Assembly (NCBI GenBank): GCA_963921795.1
Contig: OY997656.1
Location: 60,384,871 to 60,448,870, forward strand
Length of the DNA: 64,000 nucleotides
From: Nannobrachium achirus
Taxonomy: Eukaryota > Chordata > Actinopteri > Myctophiformes > Myctophidae
Reading direction: 5' to 3'
A program made the translations under genes and the position numbers. The notes below the pieces were generated by a model. That model saw nothing but the letters and a program-made list of their open reading frames with translations, searched no databases and was not told the origin of the DNA. Shown piece after piece: positions 1 to 9,557 of this stretch. Positions within the stretch are counted from its first letter, which is position 1. Every line of letters begins with the position of its first letter.

Positions 1-217
1 CTATGGCACCAACATCAACACAGCAATTGTGGGCAAAATCTTATCTAAATGATAACAACGTTATCTGGGTCTGAGAGGCTAAATGTCATTAAATGCTGGC
101 CCATGGCTCAAATGCAGAATAGATAATGGACCTTGATGTGAAAAGGGTTGAAAACCACTGTAGGGCAGTGTGAAACTAACAGGGAATGCAAATGATGATT
201 CTGTCATTTGCTTCCTT
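1..217. other. Unassigned lead-in sequence
   Basis: No gene or clear element is visible. The stretch at about 134-157, ending in a 'gttgaaaaccactg' motif, resembles the 3' terminus of teleost hAT-like elements (compare 57849-57869 and 42333-42350), but no partner terminus was found. Confidence 0.3.
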
Positions 218-372
218 GGTTAGTGTGTAGTGGTTAGTGTGTAGTGGTTAGTGTGTAGTGGTTAGTGTGTAGTGGTTAGTGTGTAGTGGTTAGTGTGTAG
301 TGGTTAGTGTGTAGTGGTTAGTGTGTAGTGGTTAGTGTGTAGTGGTTAGTGTGTAGTGGTTAGTGTGTAGTG
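218..372. repeat. 14-bp minisatellite, about 11 copies
   Basis: Near-perfect head-to-tail copies of the 14-mer GGTTAGTGTGTAGT. The lack of divergence suggests recent slippage expansion. No reading frame of interest. Confidence 0.95.
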
Positions 373-792
373 AGTAGAGTCTGCTGTTGGTCATGTTTAT
401 CTGAGGCTGTCGGGAAGAAACCTTGTCTCCATTTTTAACCCTCTTTTGTTAAATTAATGTCCTGACTTCCTTACTGCAGTGTCTCACACTAAAGTAGAAC
501 ACATAGCCGATCTACAAGCTCACAGCGCATAGATCGGCATAGATTTCTGAACAATTCAGTCAAATGTAAGTGTGTTTTCGTAAATATCGAACGGATTAAG
601 TGTTAACAAGAGCTTGTGTTCCATTGGATTGAATATAATTCTCAAGTTCACAAGTTCTTTTTTATTTTTCCATTTCCTGAAGTAAGTTTTGGACATACAA
701 GGTTTCTAACCCACCTTCAGCCTTTAATTCCTCCACTTTTCTCTTTATCTTTTGCTCAATAAATGCAATAAATGCATTATATTGAGGTTCTA
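373..792. other. Non-coding stretch with one short hairpin
   Basis: No gene is visible. The stretch contains the hairpin 505-538 with arms GCCGATCTA / TAGATCGGC. This is a short, degenerate member of the dispersed AGATCTACAAGC hairpin family described under findings. Confidence 0.5.
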
Positions 793-793
793 C

Positions 794-852
<59 letters not shown>
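793..852. repeat. Poly(A) followed by (TA)n microsatellite
   Basis: A run of about 16 A is followed by about 20 TA repeats. The short reading frames crossing it are low-complexity artefacts. Confidence 0.95.
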
Positions 853-855
<3 letters not shown>

Positions 856-930
856 ATTTCTTTCTTCTTTCTGACCTTGCAACTTGTATTGCACCAGTTC
901 TTCACCAGTAGGTTTTGTGTCTGTACATAT

Positions 931-967
931 GGAACCAAATGGACCCTCCATGGGTCCATTTGGTTCC
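931..967. repeat. Perfect inverted repeat, 16-bp arms
   Basis: Arms GGAACCAAATGGACCC and GGGTCCATTTGGTTCC are exact reverse complements around a 5-nt loop. It sits at the edge of an AT-rich palindromic block and may mark the tip of a foldback element. Confidence 0.9.
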
Positions 968-1165
968 ATTCGTACTGACAGTATGCTAGGTTGTATAATG
1001 GTGACAGGGACAGTATACGTATACTAGGTTGAGTAATATAATGACAGGGACAGTATATATATACTAGGTTGTTTATATTATACAACCTAGTATACGTATA
1101 CTGATCCCTGTCACTGTATTAGTGATACTATTTTACTGTGACTGCGTACAGTATCTGTAAACTAG
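968..1165. repeat. AT-rich palindromic repeat block
   Basis: A motif of the form GACAGGGACAGTATACGTATACTAGGTT recurs several times, in both orientations around 1060-1110. This gives a foldback centred near 1080. It is likely the end of an unclassified MITE; its family cannot be named from the sequence alone. Confidence 0.6.
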
Positions 1166-1549
1166 GTTTTCTAATATAGTGACGGGGACAGTATACATTA
1201 TACTAATATAGTGATAGGGTACAGTATACGTATACTAGGTTTTATAATGGCACTATTAATGGTTTCATTTTAGCGGGTGGCGGGCCAGCGTTGCGCGTCG
1301 GTCCGCGTCGTTCGCGTTCGTTGCCCGTCACTCGTGAAGACTGGAGACTAAAGGTTTTATAATATATTGACAGGGACAGTATACATTATACTAATATAGT
1401 GATAGGGTACAGTATATGTATACTAGGTTTTATAATGGTGCTATTAATGGTTTCATTGCATCATTTTAGCGGGTGGCGGGCCAGCGTTGCGTGTCGGTTT
1501 GTGTCGTTCGTGTTCGTTGCCCGTCACTCGTGAAGACTGGAGACTAAAG
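1166..1549. repeat. About 190-bp tandem duplication
   Basis: Two head-to-tail copies (about 1166-1353 and 1354-1549). Each has an AT-rich half carrying GACAGGGACAGTATAC and a GC-rich half starting GCGGGTGGCGGGCCAGCG and ending GAAGACTGGAGACTAAAGG. The sharp switch in base composition within the unit is unusual. No coding potential was recognised. Confidence 0.8.
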
Positions 1550-2400
1550 GTAGGTCATGTGATTGCGCGGGGTGGCGGCCACGTCAGTCCACATCACATG
1601 CGAACTCAGTCTAGGCCCAGTTTGTGATGTGGAGGGATGTGATGCGTGTCGTCACTCACGTCGTGTCTTGTGTCGTTTCACAGGACTAGAATAATAGATT
1701 ATGAAAGACAAATCACAGTACACCGCGGGCGTATCGTGATTTGTTTCTTTTATAATCATGATTTGATAATTTCTTCCCGATTGCGGCTCTTATGCGTGTC
1801 GTCACTCACGTTATGTCTTGTGTCGTTTCACAGGACTAGACTAATGGATTATAAAAGACAAATCACGATACTCCGTGGGCGTATCCTGATCGACAAATCA
1901 TGATACGCCCAGGCGTATTGTGATTTGTGTCTTTTTATAATCATGATTTGACAATTTCTTCCCAATTGCGTCTCTTTCGCGTCTTTCAGGCCAGGTGATT
2001 AGGTCAGAACAGGAAGTGATGTAAGGCCGCTCATGCTCAAAGGAAAACCAAGTGATCAAATGATCACTTGGTTTTTCTCTGCTGTTGTATGTATTGGTAT
2101 TCATAGTATGTTGTGTATTAATGTCGTCCATAGTATGTTGTGCATTGATGTCATTCACAAGTTGCTTTATTGCGGTTAAAGCTTCATCACGTCAGTCCAC
2201 ATCACATACAACCAGTACAGTATGTGATGTGCATTTATGTGAGTAGTTTGTATTTATATTTTTCGGACGATGCTCGTAATTCGACAGAAGAGAAGAGCGA
2301 ATACTGCTGCATTTGTCATTCTTGCTCGTCATTTTCAGAAAATTTTGAAGTCTAGAAGACGAGAAGTTACTACTTACGATCACCCATAAATGACGTAAAC
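1550..2400. repeat. Block of nested palindromes and duplicated segments
   Basis: Two related copies (about 1643-1790 and 1795-1935) share GTCGTCACTCACGT and GTTTCACAGGACTAGA. Around 1855-1930 the sequence folds back on itself (ACAAATCACGATAC against GTATTGTGATTTGT). Hairpins of the GTCCACATCACAT / ATGTGATGTGGA type occur at about 1577-1635 and 2195-2243, linking the block to the tandem modules at 2886-7740. No gene is visible. Confidence 0.6.
2044..2075. repeat. Perfect palindrome, 15-bp arms
   Basis: Arms AAAACCAAGTGATCA and TGATCACTTGGTTTT are separated by only two bases. It could extrude as a cruciform; a terminator role is not meaningful in this eukaryotic context. Confidence 0.9.
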
Positions 2401-2628
2401 TATAACATTTCCTCTATATTTTATTTAAACTTTATTTAACCAGTAAAGAAAAGAAAAAGCATTGAGACCATAGTATCTATCTCAAAGGCTAACATATAAT
2501 ATATCATGTTATGTATGCTGGTCAGGTCATTGTTGACCTGACATCCTATAGTGTGTATAGTTTATATGTACATATGATTGTTTTAGTTAATCTACTGTTA
2601 GGCTGATACTTGGTTTACCTATGACCCT
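2401..2628. other. AT-rich sequence, nothing recognised
   Basis: No gene, RNA or classifiable repeat is seen here. Confidence 0.4.
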
Positions 2629-2815
2629 AGATTACTATTTTTATGCATTTGATGTATTTTAGATTACTATTTCTATGCATTTGATGTATTTTAGATTACT
2701 ATTTCTATGCATTTGATGTATTTTGGATTACTATTTCTATGCATTTAATGTATTTTAGATTACTATTTCTATACATTTGATGTATTTTAGATTACTATTT
2801 CTATGTATTCAATGA
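2629..2815. repeat. 32-bp minisatellite, about 6 copies
   Basis: Units starting AGATTACTATTTCTATGCAT recur every 32 bp with a few substitutions. The array directly precedes an L2-like 3' tail, so it may have expanded from LINE 3' sequence. Confidence 0.9.
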
Positions 2816-2834
2816 ATTGCCTCGTTGATGTCCT

Positions 2835-2878
2835 TGCTTATTGTAATTCGCTCTGGATTAAGAGTGTCCGATGAATGA
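2835..2878 (+). mobile_element. L2-type LINE 3' tail (fragment)
   Basis: The segment CTTATTGTAATTCGCTCTGG, continuing into GATTAAGAGTGTCCGATGAATG, is a degenerate version of the conserved 3' tail of vertebrate L2 elements. A better copy of the same tail lies at 38357-38397. Only the tail is recognisable. Confidence 0.6.
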
Positions 2879-2933
2879 CTAATTTAACTCTGCCTAAAGA
2901 AAAGCCTTAAGACGAAGACTAAGAAACCTGTTT

Positions 2934-3531
2934 TATTACATTTTGTTCTATGTTCATAAAGTGCTCCATTTGCTCAAAGTGAAAAGTGCAGCAGCAAACG
3001 TTTAGGTCATAGGACCACAGTCAGTGCTATGACACGAAATATAATATGCGGGGAAAGCTTAATCACGCCAGTCCACATCACATGCGAACGTACTCTAGGC
3101 CCAGTATGTGATGTGGGTTGATGTGTCGGCGTCGTTTTACATTTATGAATGAGCTTTGGTCTGCATCACATAAAAACATAGGGTTCGGGCTAGGGAGGTT
3201 AGGGGTATGTGATGTGGATTGATGTGATTTCATGTCTTGTATAAATTCGCGTCACTTGCGATGCGTAGTGTGATTTGCGTTGCGCCACTTGCGTTGTGTC
3301 GTCTGCGGGGAAAACTCGTCACGTCAGTCCACATCACATATTGCCCATATGCGGCCAGTGTGTGACGTGCATTGATGTGATTTATGCATTATTTGTGGCT
3401 AAAGCTTGATAATCCACGGCGGTCAGTAGGCGAGGCACTGACGATGGCCCTACAACCTTAACTTTTGCTGCTGCACTTTATCCTTTTAGCACTTAGATCA
3501 CTTTATGAGCACCAACAAAATGTAATACAAA
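2934..3531. mobile_element. Inverted-repeat (MITE-like) element, copy 1
   Basis: Imperfect terminal inverted repeats of about 90 bp. The left arm has CATAAAGTGCTCC, AAGTGCAGCAGCAAACG and GGTCATAGGACCA; the right arm has the complementary GCTGCTGCACTTT and ends CTTTATGAGCACCAAC. The interior has three GTCCACATCACAT / ATGTGATGTGGA hairpins and a G-rich telomere-like segment near 3180-3210. No transposase is seen, so it is non-autonomous; the superfamily is unknown. Confidence 0.7.
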
Positions 3532-4279
3532 TATATTTCCTTGTTTGTCTAAGGAGTAAGCTGTAAGATCTACATATTTGTGCCTGGTAGCTGGGCATAA
3601 TAGATTTGGAAGCTTGTCAGTCCATTTTCACATTTCACAAATTGTTTCTAATTTATTGCTTAATTCTTTTTTTCGTTTTACTTATTCATGAAATGGCACA
3701 TTCTATTTGTGCTTTCTTCCTGTAATTTAAATTAATTGTAATTGTGAAGAAAAGATTAAAATGGATTTGGAAGCTCACAACGAGCTTGCACATCTATTTT
3801 CATGTATTTTTTTAAGCAATAAATTGGATTTCTTTACTTCATGGAATGGAACATGCTCCATTTGTGCTGCATGTATGTAACTTAATTAATTTGAATAATA
3901 CCATTTGACCCCCGGAGGAATATTCACTTATGGATCTGAAATGAACAATAAACAAACCATGTTAAAAACACATTCTGATGTAAACATCAGAATCTCATAA
4001 CGTTTTAGATGGAGATCCAAAAGACGTGACTATTCCCTGGACCTTGTGAAAACAGCAGATCTACAAGCTTAGCTGGTAGATCTGCTGTTTTCAATGTTTA
4101 CATTTTCCTTATTTTCAATGGAATTTCTTGGATTATGTTCAAAATAAATGTACAAAAGAAGAGAATAAATCTGTAAATACATTTTATTAGTCTTGAAATA
4201 ATGGTAAACAATTATGATTGGGGAAAAGAAGCCTTAAGAAAACTAAGATTTGTATTTATTATTACATGTTGTTCTTGTT

Positions 4280-4793
4280 CATATAAAGTGCTCCTAGTGC
4301 TCAAAGTGAAAAGTGCAGCAGCAAACGTTTAGGTCATAGGACCACGGTCAGTGCTATGACACCAAATATAATATGCGGGGAAAGCTTCATCACGCCAGTC
4401 CACATCACATGCGAACATGCATTAGGGCCCAGTATGTGATGTGGATTGATGTGTCGGCGTCGTTTCACATTTGTGAGTAAAGCTTCGGTCCACATCACAT
4501 ACAAACATAGGGTTAGGGCTAGGGCGGTTAGGGGTATGTGATGTGGGTTGATGTGATACTCATGTCTTTTATATTTCTGCGTCACTTGCGATGCGTATTG
4601 TGATTTGCTTTGTCTCTTATTTCATGTAACTTGCGTTGTGTCGTCCACGGGGAAAGCTCGCCACGTCAGTCCACATCACATATTGCCCATATGCGGCCAG
4701 TGTTTGTCAGTAGGCGAGGCACTGACGATGGCCCTACGACCTTAACATTTGCTGCTGCACTTTATCCTTTTAGCACTTAGATCACTTTGTGAG
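4280..4793. mobile_element. Inverted-repeat (MITE-like) element, copy 2
   Basis: Same architecture as the copy near 3 kb, but the interior is shortened: the third hairpin runs straight from the TATTGCCCATATGCGGCCAG motif into the right arm. The G-rich segment GGGTTAGGGCTAGGGCGGTT is intact near 4509-4530. Confidence 0.7.
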
Positions 4794-5210
4794 CTCCAAC
4801 ACAATGTAATAAAAATATATTTCCTAGTTTGTCTAAGGAGTAGGCTGTAAGATCTACATATTTGTGCCTGGTAGCTGGGCATAATAGATTTGCAAGCTTG
4901 TCAGTCATTTTCACATTTCACAAATTGTTTCTAATTTATTGCTTAATTCTTTTTTTGTTTTACTTGTTCATGAAATGGCACATTCTATTTGTGCTTTCTT
5001 CCTGTAATTTAAATTCATTTTAATTGTGAAGAAAAGATTAAAATGGATTTGGAAGCTCACAACGAGCTTGTACATCTATTTTCATGTATTTCTTTAAGCA
5101 ATACATTGGATTTCTTTTAAAGTTTTTTTCTTTCTCTTTTTTACTTCATGAAATGGAACATGTTCCATTTGTGATGCATGTATGTAACTTAATTAATTTG
5201 AATAATACCA

Positions 5211-5506
5211 GCTCAGTGGCCTTGTGGTTAGAGTGTCCGCCCTGAGACTGGGAGGTCGGGGGTTCAATTCCCCGGCCGGGTCATACCAAAGACTATAAAA
5301 ATGGGACCCAATGCCTCCCTGCTTGGCACTCAGCATCAAGGGTTGGATTGGGGGGGTTGATCACCACCAATGGGGGTCCAGGGACTACAGATGAAAATTA
5401 GCCCACGGCGGGCTAACTCTGGCTCATTTACATTGAAGTGAAAACTGACATGTCCATTAATGAGCACGGTCCCTGTCAAATAAACAGATCTTAACTCTTA
5501 ACTCTT
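5211..5506 (+). mobile_element. tRNA-derived SINE, tail (TTAACTC)n-like
   Basis: The head has tRNA-like promoter elements: A box GTGGCCTTGTGGTTAGAGTG and B box GGGGTTCAATTCC. A body with GGGACCCAATGCCTCC follows, and the 3' end repeats TTAACTCTTAACTCTT. The first tandem module has the uninterrupted site (AATAATACC-ATTTGACCC, near 3897-3911), so boundaries can be read off directly. It lacks an obvious long target duplication. The head matches the SINE at 54649 but the tail differs. Confidence 0.85.
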
Positions 5507-5885
5507 ATTTGACCCCCGGAGGAATATTCACTTATGGATCTGAAATGAACAATAAACAAACCATGGCAAAAACACACTCTGATGTAAACATCAGAATCTC
5601 ATAACGTTTTAGATGGAGATCCAAAAGACGTGACTATTCGTTGGGACCTAGTGAAAACAGCAGATCTACAAGCAAAGCTGGTAGATCTGCTGTTTTCAAT
5701 ATTTAAATTTTCCTTATTTTCAATGGAATTTCTTGGATTATGTTCAAAATTAATGTACAAAAGAAGAGAATAAATCTGTAAATACGTTTTATTAGTCTTG
5801 AAATAATGGTAAAAAATTATGATTGGGGAAAAGAAGCCTTAAGAAAACTACGATTTGTATTTATTATTACATTTTGTTCTATGTT

Positions 5886-6453
5886 CATAAAGTGCTCCAA
5901 GTGCTCAAAGTGAAAAGTGCAGCAGCAAACGTTTAGGTCATAGGACCACGGTCAGTGATATGACACCAAATATAATATGCGGGGAAAGCTTCATCACGCC
6001 AGTCCACATCACATGCGAACATGCATTAGGGCCCAGTATGTGATGTGGATTGATGTGTCGGCGTCGTTTCACATTTGTGAGTAAAGCTTCGGTCCACATC
6101 AAATACAAACATAGGGTTAGGGCTAGGGCGGTTAGGGGTATGTGATGTGGATTGATGTGATACTCATGTTTTGGATACTTTTACGCCACTACGATGCGTA
6201 ATGTGATTTGCGTTGACTCTTATTTCATGTCACTTGCCTTGCGTCGTCCGCGGGGAAAGCTCGCCACGTCAGTCCACATCACATATTGCCCATATGCGGT
6301 CAGTGTGTGATGTGCATTGATGTGATTTATGCATTATTTGTGGCTAAAGCTTGATAATCCACGGCGGTCAGTAGGCGAGGCACTGACGATGGCCCTACGA
6401 CCTTAACATTTGCTGCTGCACTTTATCCTTTTAGCACTTAGATCACTTTATGA
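5886..6453. mobile_element. Inverted-repeat (MITE-like) element, copy 3
   Basis: Full-length member with both arms, three internal hairpins and the G-rich segment near 6114-6137. It is the closest of the four to the copy near 3 kb in the part before the right arm (TTATGCATTATTTGTGGCTAAAGC is shared). Confidence 0.7.
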
Positions 6454-7243
6454 GCACCAACACAATGTAATAAAAATATATTTCCTATTTTGTCTAAGGA
6501 GTAGGCTGTAAGATCTACATATGTGTGCCTGGTAGCTGGGCATAATAGATTCTACATATGTATGTATATAATAGATCTACATGTGCCTGGTAGCTGGGCA
6601 TAATAGATTTGCAAGCTCACAATTAGCTTGTAAGTCTATTTTCACATTTCTTTGACACATTGTTTACATTTTTAATTTATTGCTTATTTTTTAGTTTTTT
6701 ACTTATTCATGAAATGGCACGTTCTATTTGTGTTTGCTGCTTGTATGTAATTTTAATTAAGGACTTATTAAGTGAACATATATGTACAAGCTCACAACAA
6801 GCCTGTACTTCTATTTTCACTTTTCTTTTACAAATTGTTTTTAATTTATTGCTTAATTTTTGTTTTGTTTAACTTCATGAAATGGCACGTTCTATTTGTG
6901 CTTGCTTCTTGTGTGCAATTTCACTACATTTATTTTAATTCTAAAGAAAATATTAAAATAGATTTCCAAGCTCACAACCAGCTTGTACATCTATTTTCAC
7001 TTAATTTCTTTAAGCAATAAATTGGATGTTCTTAAGACAACTAAGATTTTTTTTTTTTTCATTACATTTTATTTATTTTAAATGAAATTTCTTGGATTAT
7101 GTTAAAACATAAATGTAACAAAGACGAGGATAAATCTGTAAATACATTTTATTTTTCTTGGAATAATGGTAAAAGATGTTGATTTGGAAAAAGACAAGCC
7201 TTAAGAAAACTAAGATTTGTATTTATTACATTGTTGTTCTTGT

Positions 7244-7679
7244 TCATAAAGTGCTCCTAGTGCTCAAAGTGAAAAGTGCAGCGGCCAACGTTTAGGTCAT
7301 AGGACCGCGGTCAGTGCTATGACACCAAATATATGCGGGGAAAGCTTCATCACGCCAGTCCACATCACATGCGAACGTATTCTAGGCCCAGTATGTGATG
7401 TGGATTGATGTGTCGGCGTCGTTTCACATTATGTGAGTAAAGCTTCAGTCCACATCACATACAAACATAGGGTTAGGGCTAGGGAGGTTAGGGGTATGTG
7501 ATGTGGATTGATATGATCTCATGTCTTGTGTAATTTCGTGCCGCTTGCGTTGCGTAATGTCTCTTATCATTTTCACGTCACACCACGGCGGTCAGTAGGC
7601 GACGCACTGACGATGGCCCTACGACCCAAACATTTGCTGCTGCACTTTATCCTTCTAGCACTTAGATCACTTTATGAGC
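7244..7679. mobile_element. Inverted-repeat (MITE-like) element, copy 4
   Basis: Carries both arms but has lost the third hairpin region: the sequence passes from GTCTCTTATCATTTTCACGT to CGGCGGTCAGTAGGCGACGC. The tandem array ends shortly after it. Confidence 0.65.
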
Positions 7680-7740
7680 ACAAACAAAATGTAAAATAAA
7701 TATATATTTTTTAGTTTGTCTAAGGAATTTTCCTTAAGCA

Positions 7741-8142
<402 letters not shown>

Positions 8143-8212
8143 TCTAATAAATGCATACTGTACAATTAATGTGAAGTGACTTTACCAAAATGTATGACTT
8201 GTTAAAAAAAAA

Positions 8213-8290
8213 AAAAAGGCAAAAGGCACTGGTATGGAACTCCTTGGTTTACCGGGACGGGGTTCAATTCCCTGCAGTGCCCTGCTTTTT
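8213..8290 (+). repeat. Short tRNA-B-box-like repeat segment
   Basis: GGCAAAAGGCACTGGTATGG followed by GGGGTTCAATTCCCTGCAG is closely related to 9361-9425 inside the left arm of the 28-kb element. The GGTTCAATTCC core looks like a Pol III B box, but no A box or tRNA fold is evident. Confidence 0.4.
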
Positions 8291-8451
8291 TGTATTTTTT
8301 TGCTCATTATGTTGCATCTTGGGTTGGGATCCTCATTTCTTTTCATGAACACACTTCGAAAACCCCCAGAAGACGGACATACCTTTTGTCGAAACTCAAG
8401 ATTGTCCACCTTTTTTTTCAAAGTCTTCAAAAATCCTCAGCTTTTTGTCTA

Positions 8452-8893
8452 AACTCAAGTTATACCCCTTTCAAGTAAAGTTACTTTTTTTTCAGCATTA
8501 AATTGAGAATGTACATTTGGTGTGCATGAAACAAAATATAATATCCTACAAATATCCTAACCCTAACCCTCACATGCCAGCAGAAATAAAAAGTGTTTTA
8601 TTTCAAAAAGGTTGACATTTTCTTTAGTAAACATCTGTTTTCCTAAAATGAAGAAAAATATGATCTTTTGAGGACATTTGATTGTCAATCTTAACACAAC
8701 TTAAATGTAAAATTATAACTTTGCTTGTACAGGTAACTTCTTGTAAATTGAGCCAAAAATTACCCAAAAAGTATATTGTTTACTTGACGAGTTACAGAAA
8801 TATGAATGTAACTCAGTTACCAGCAAGTTACAGCAAAATGTACCTTAGTTACATAACTCAGTTACATGTAACTTTAACTTCCCCAACCCTGAT
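8452..8893. mobile_element. hAT-like element, 5'-truncated copy
   Basis: Aligns by eye with the right two-fifths of the better-preserved element at 51368-52392. Shared stretches include AAATTGAGAATGTACATTTG, TTTCAAAAAGGTTGACATTT and the end CATGTAACTTTAACTTCCCC. A telomere-like CCTAACCCTAACCC is inserted near 8558. Only the right terminus (ACTTCCCCAACCCTG) survives. Confidence 0.7.
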
Positions 8894-8953
8894 AATATTC
8901 ATGGAATCATATTATAAAATGTCTAAGTCCGAAAGTGTTGAAGTCGTCCTTAA

Positions 8954-9557
8954 GGGTGAGGGTTTAGCAGACCAAACTGCAGCTCATGTTACTGCTGTTG
9001 TTCCTGGTGTATTGTTGTTGAAGGCAACCGTTCACCTCATTTACACTGGGAGTGATTTTAAGGCATTTTAGCTCAAGCCTCAACAGGGAAACCTGCCCGG
9101 GATTCACTGGTAAAAATGGCAGATGTGCAAGCTAACAATGTGTTGCTTCGTGCCACATTGTGATCTTGTATCTGTTGTCTTCACTACTACTTATATTATA
9201 TGACTTGATTTAGTGTATTTACAATGTTTTATTCTAAATATATATTTATTTAATGCAAGGATATTTTCTTCTATCAGTGTCTTAGCACATAGGGTGTATA
9301 GTACAGTGTTGTAAAAGTCTAATAGTTACGTTTGTCTTCAACCTGTAAATACGTCAAGAAGCAAAAGACGCTGGTCTGGCACTCCTGGTTCACTAGGATG
9401 GGGTTCAATTCCCTGCGGTGTCCTGCTGATTGCACTTACAGGAATGTTGATTTGAGGGGTTGGTCGTACAACTGTATTAATTAATGTTTTGATATTTTGT
9501 TCCTTTCCATTTAAAATCATTTTCATGAATTAATTAATTTGTTTTTCAGATTACCTT
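8954..9557 (+). repeat. Left terminal inverted repeat of the 28-kb element
   Basis: Runs from GGGTGAGGGTTTAGCAGACC to TTTTTCAGATTACCTT, and reappears reverse-complemented at 36171-37200 apart from a SINE and small indels. It contains a hairpin at about 9116-9176 (GGCAGATGTGCAAGCTAACA against complementary sequence ending CTTGTATCTGTTG) and a B-box-like GGGGTTCAATTCC near 9400. No reading frame matches a transposase. Confidence 0.85.

Larger units (their letters stand above)
2886..7740. repeat. Tandem array of a 1.33-kb composite module, about 3.5 copies
   Basis: Equivalent landmarks (AAAGCTT before the CACGCCAGTCCACATCACAT hairpin) fall at 3054, 4381, 5995 and 7341. The spacings are 1327, 1614 and 1346 bp; the long spacing is explained by a 296-bp SINE in the second unit. 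Each unit holds a roughly 0.5-kb inverted-repeat element plus an AT-rich spacer carrying hairpins of the AGATCTACAAGC type (4048-4092, 5653-5697) and of an AAAATGGATTTGGAAGCTC type (3758-3800, 5040-5082, 6602-6642, 6955-6997). No protein gene is visible. Confidence 0.85.

Noticed and set aside
5211..5290. tRNA gene (A and B boxes); likewise at 54649 and on the minus strand at 36950-37026
   Set aside because: Followed by shared SINE bodies, repetitive tails and target duplications; the cloverleaf is not intact. Annotated as SINEs.
8558..8574. True interstitial telomere sequence (CCTAACCCTAACCC), also 58651-58724
   Set aside because: Only two or so hexamers at the first site, and a 12-bp CCTCATCCTAAC unit at the second; neither is a canonical TTAGGG array.
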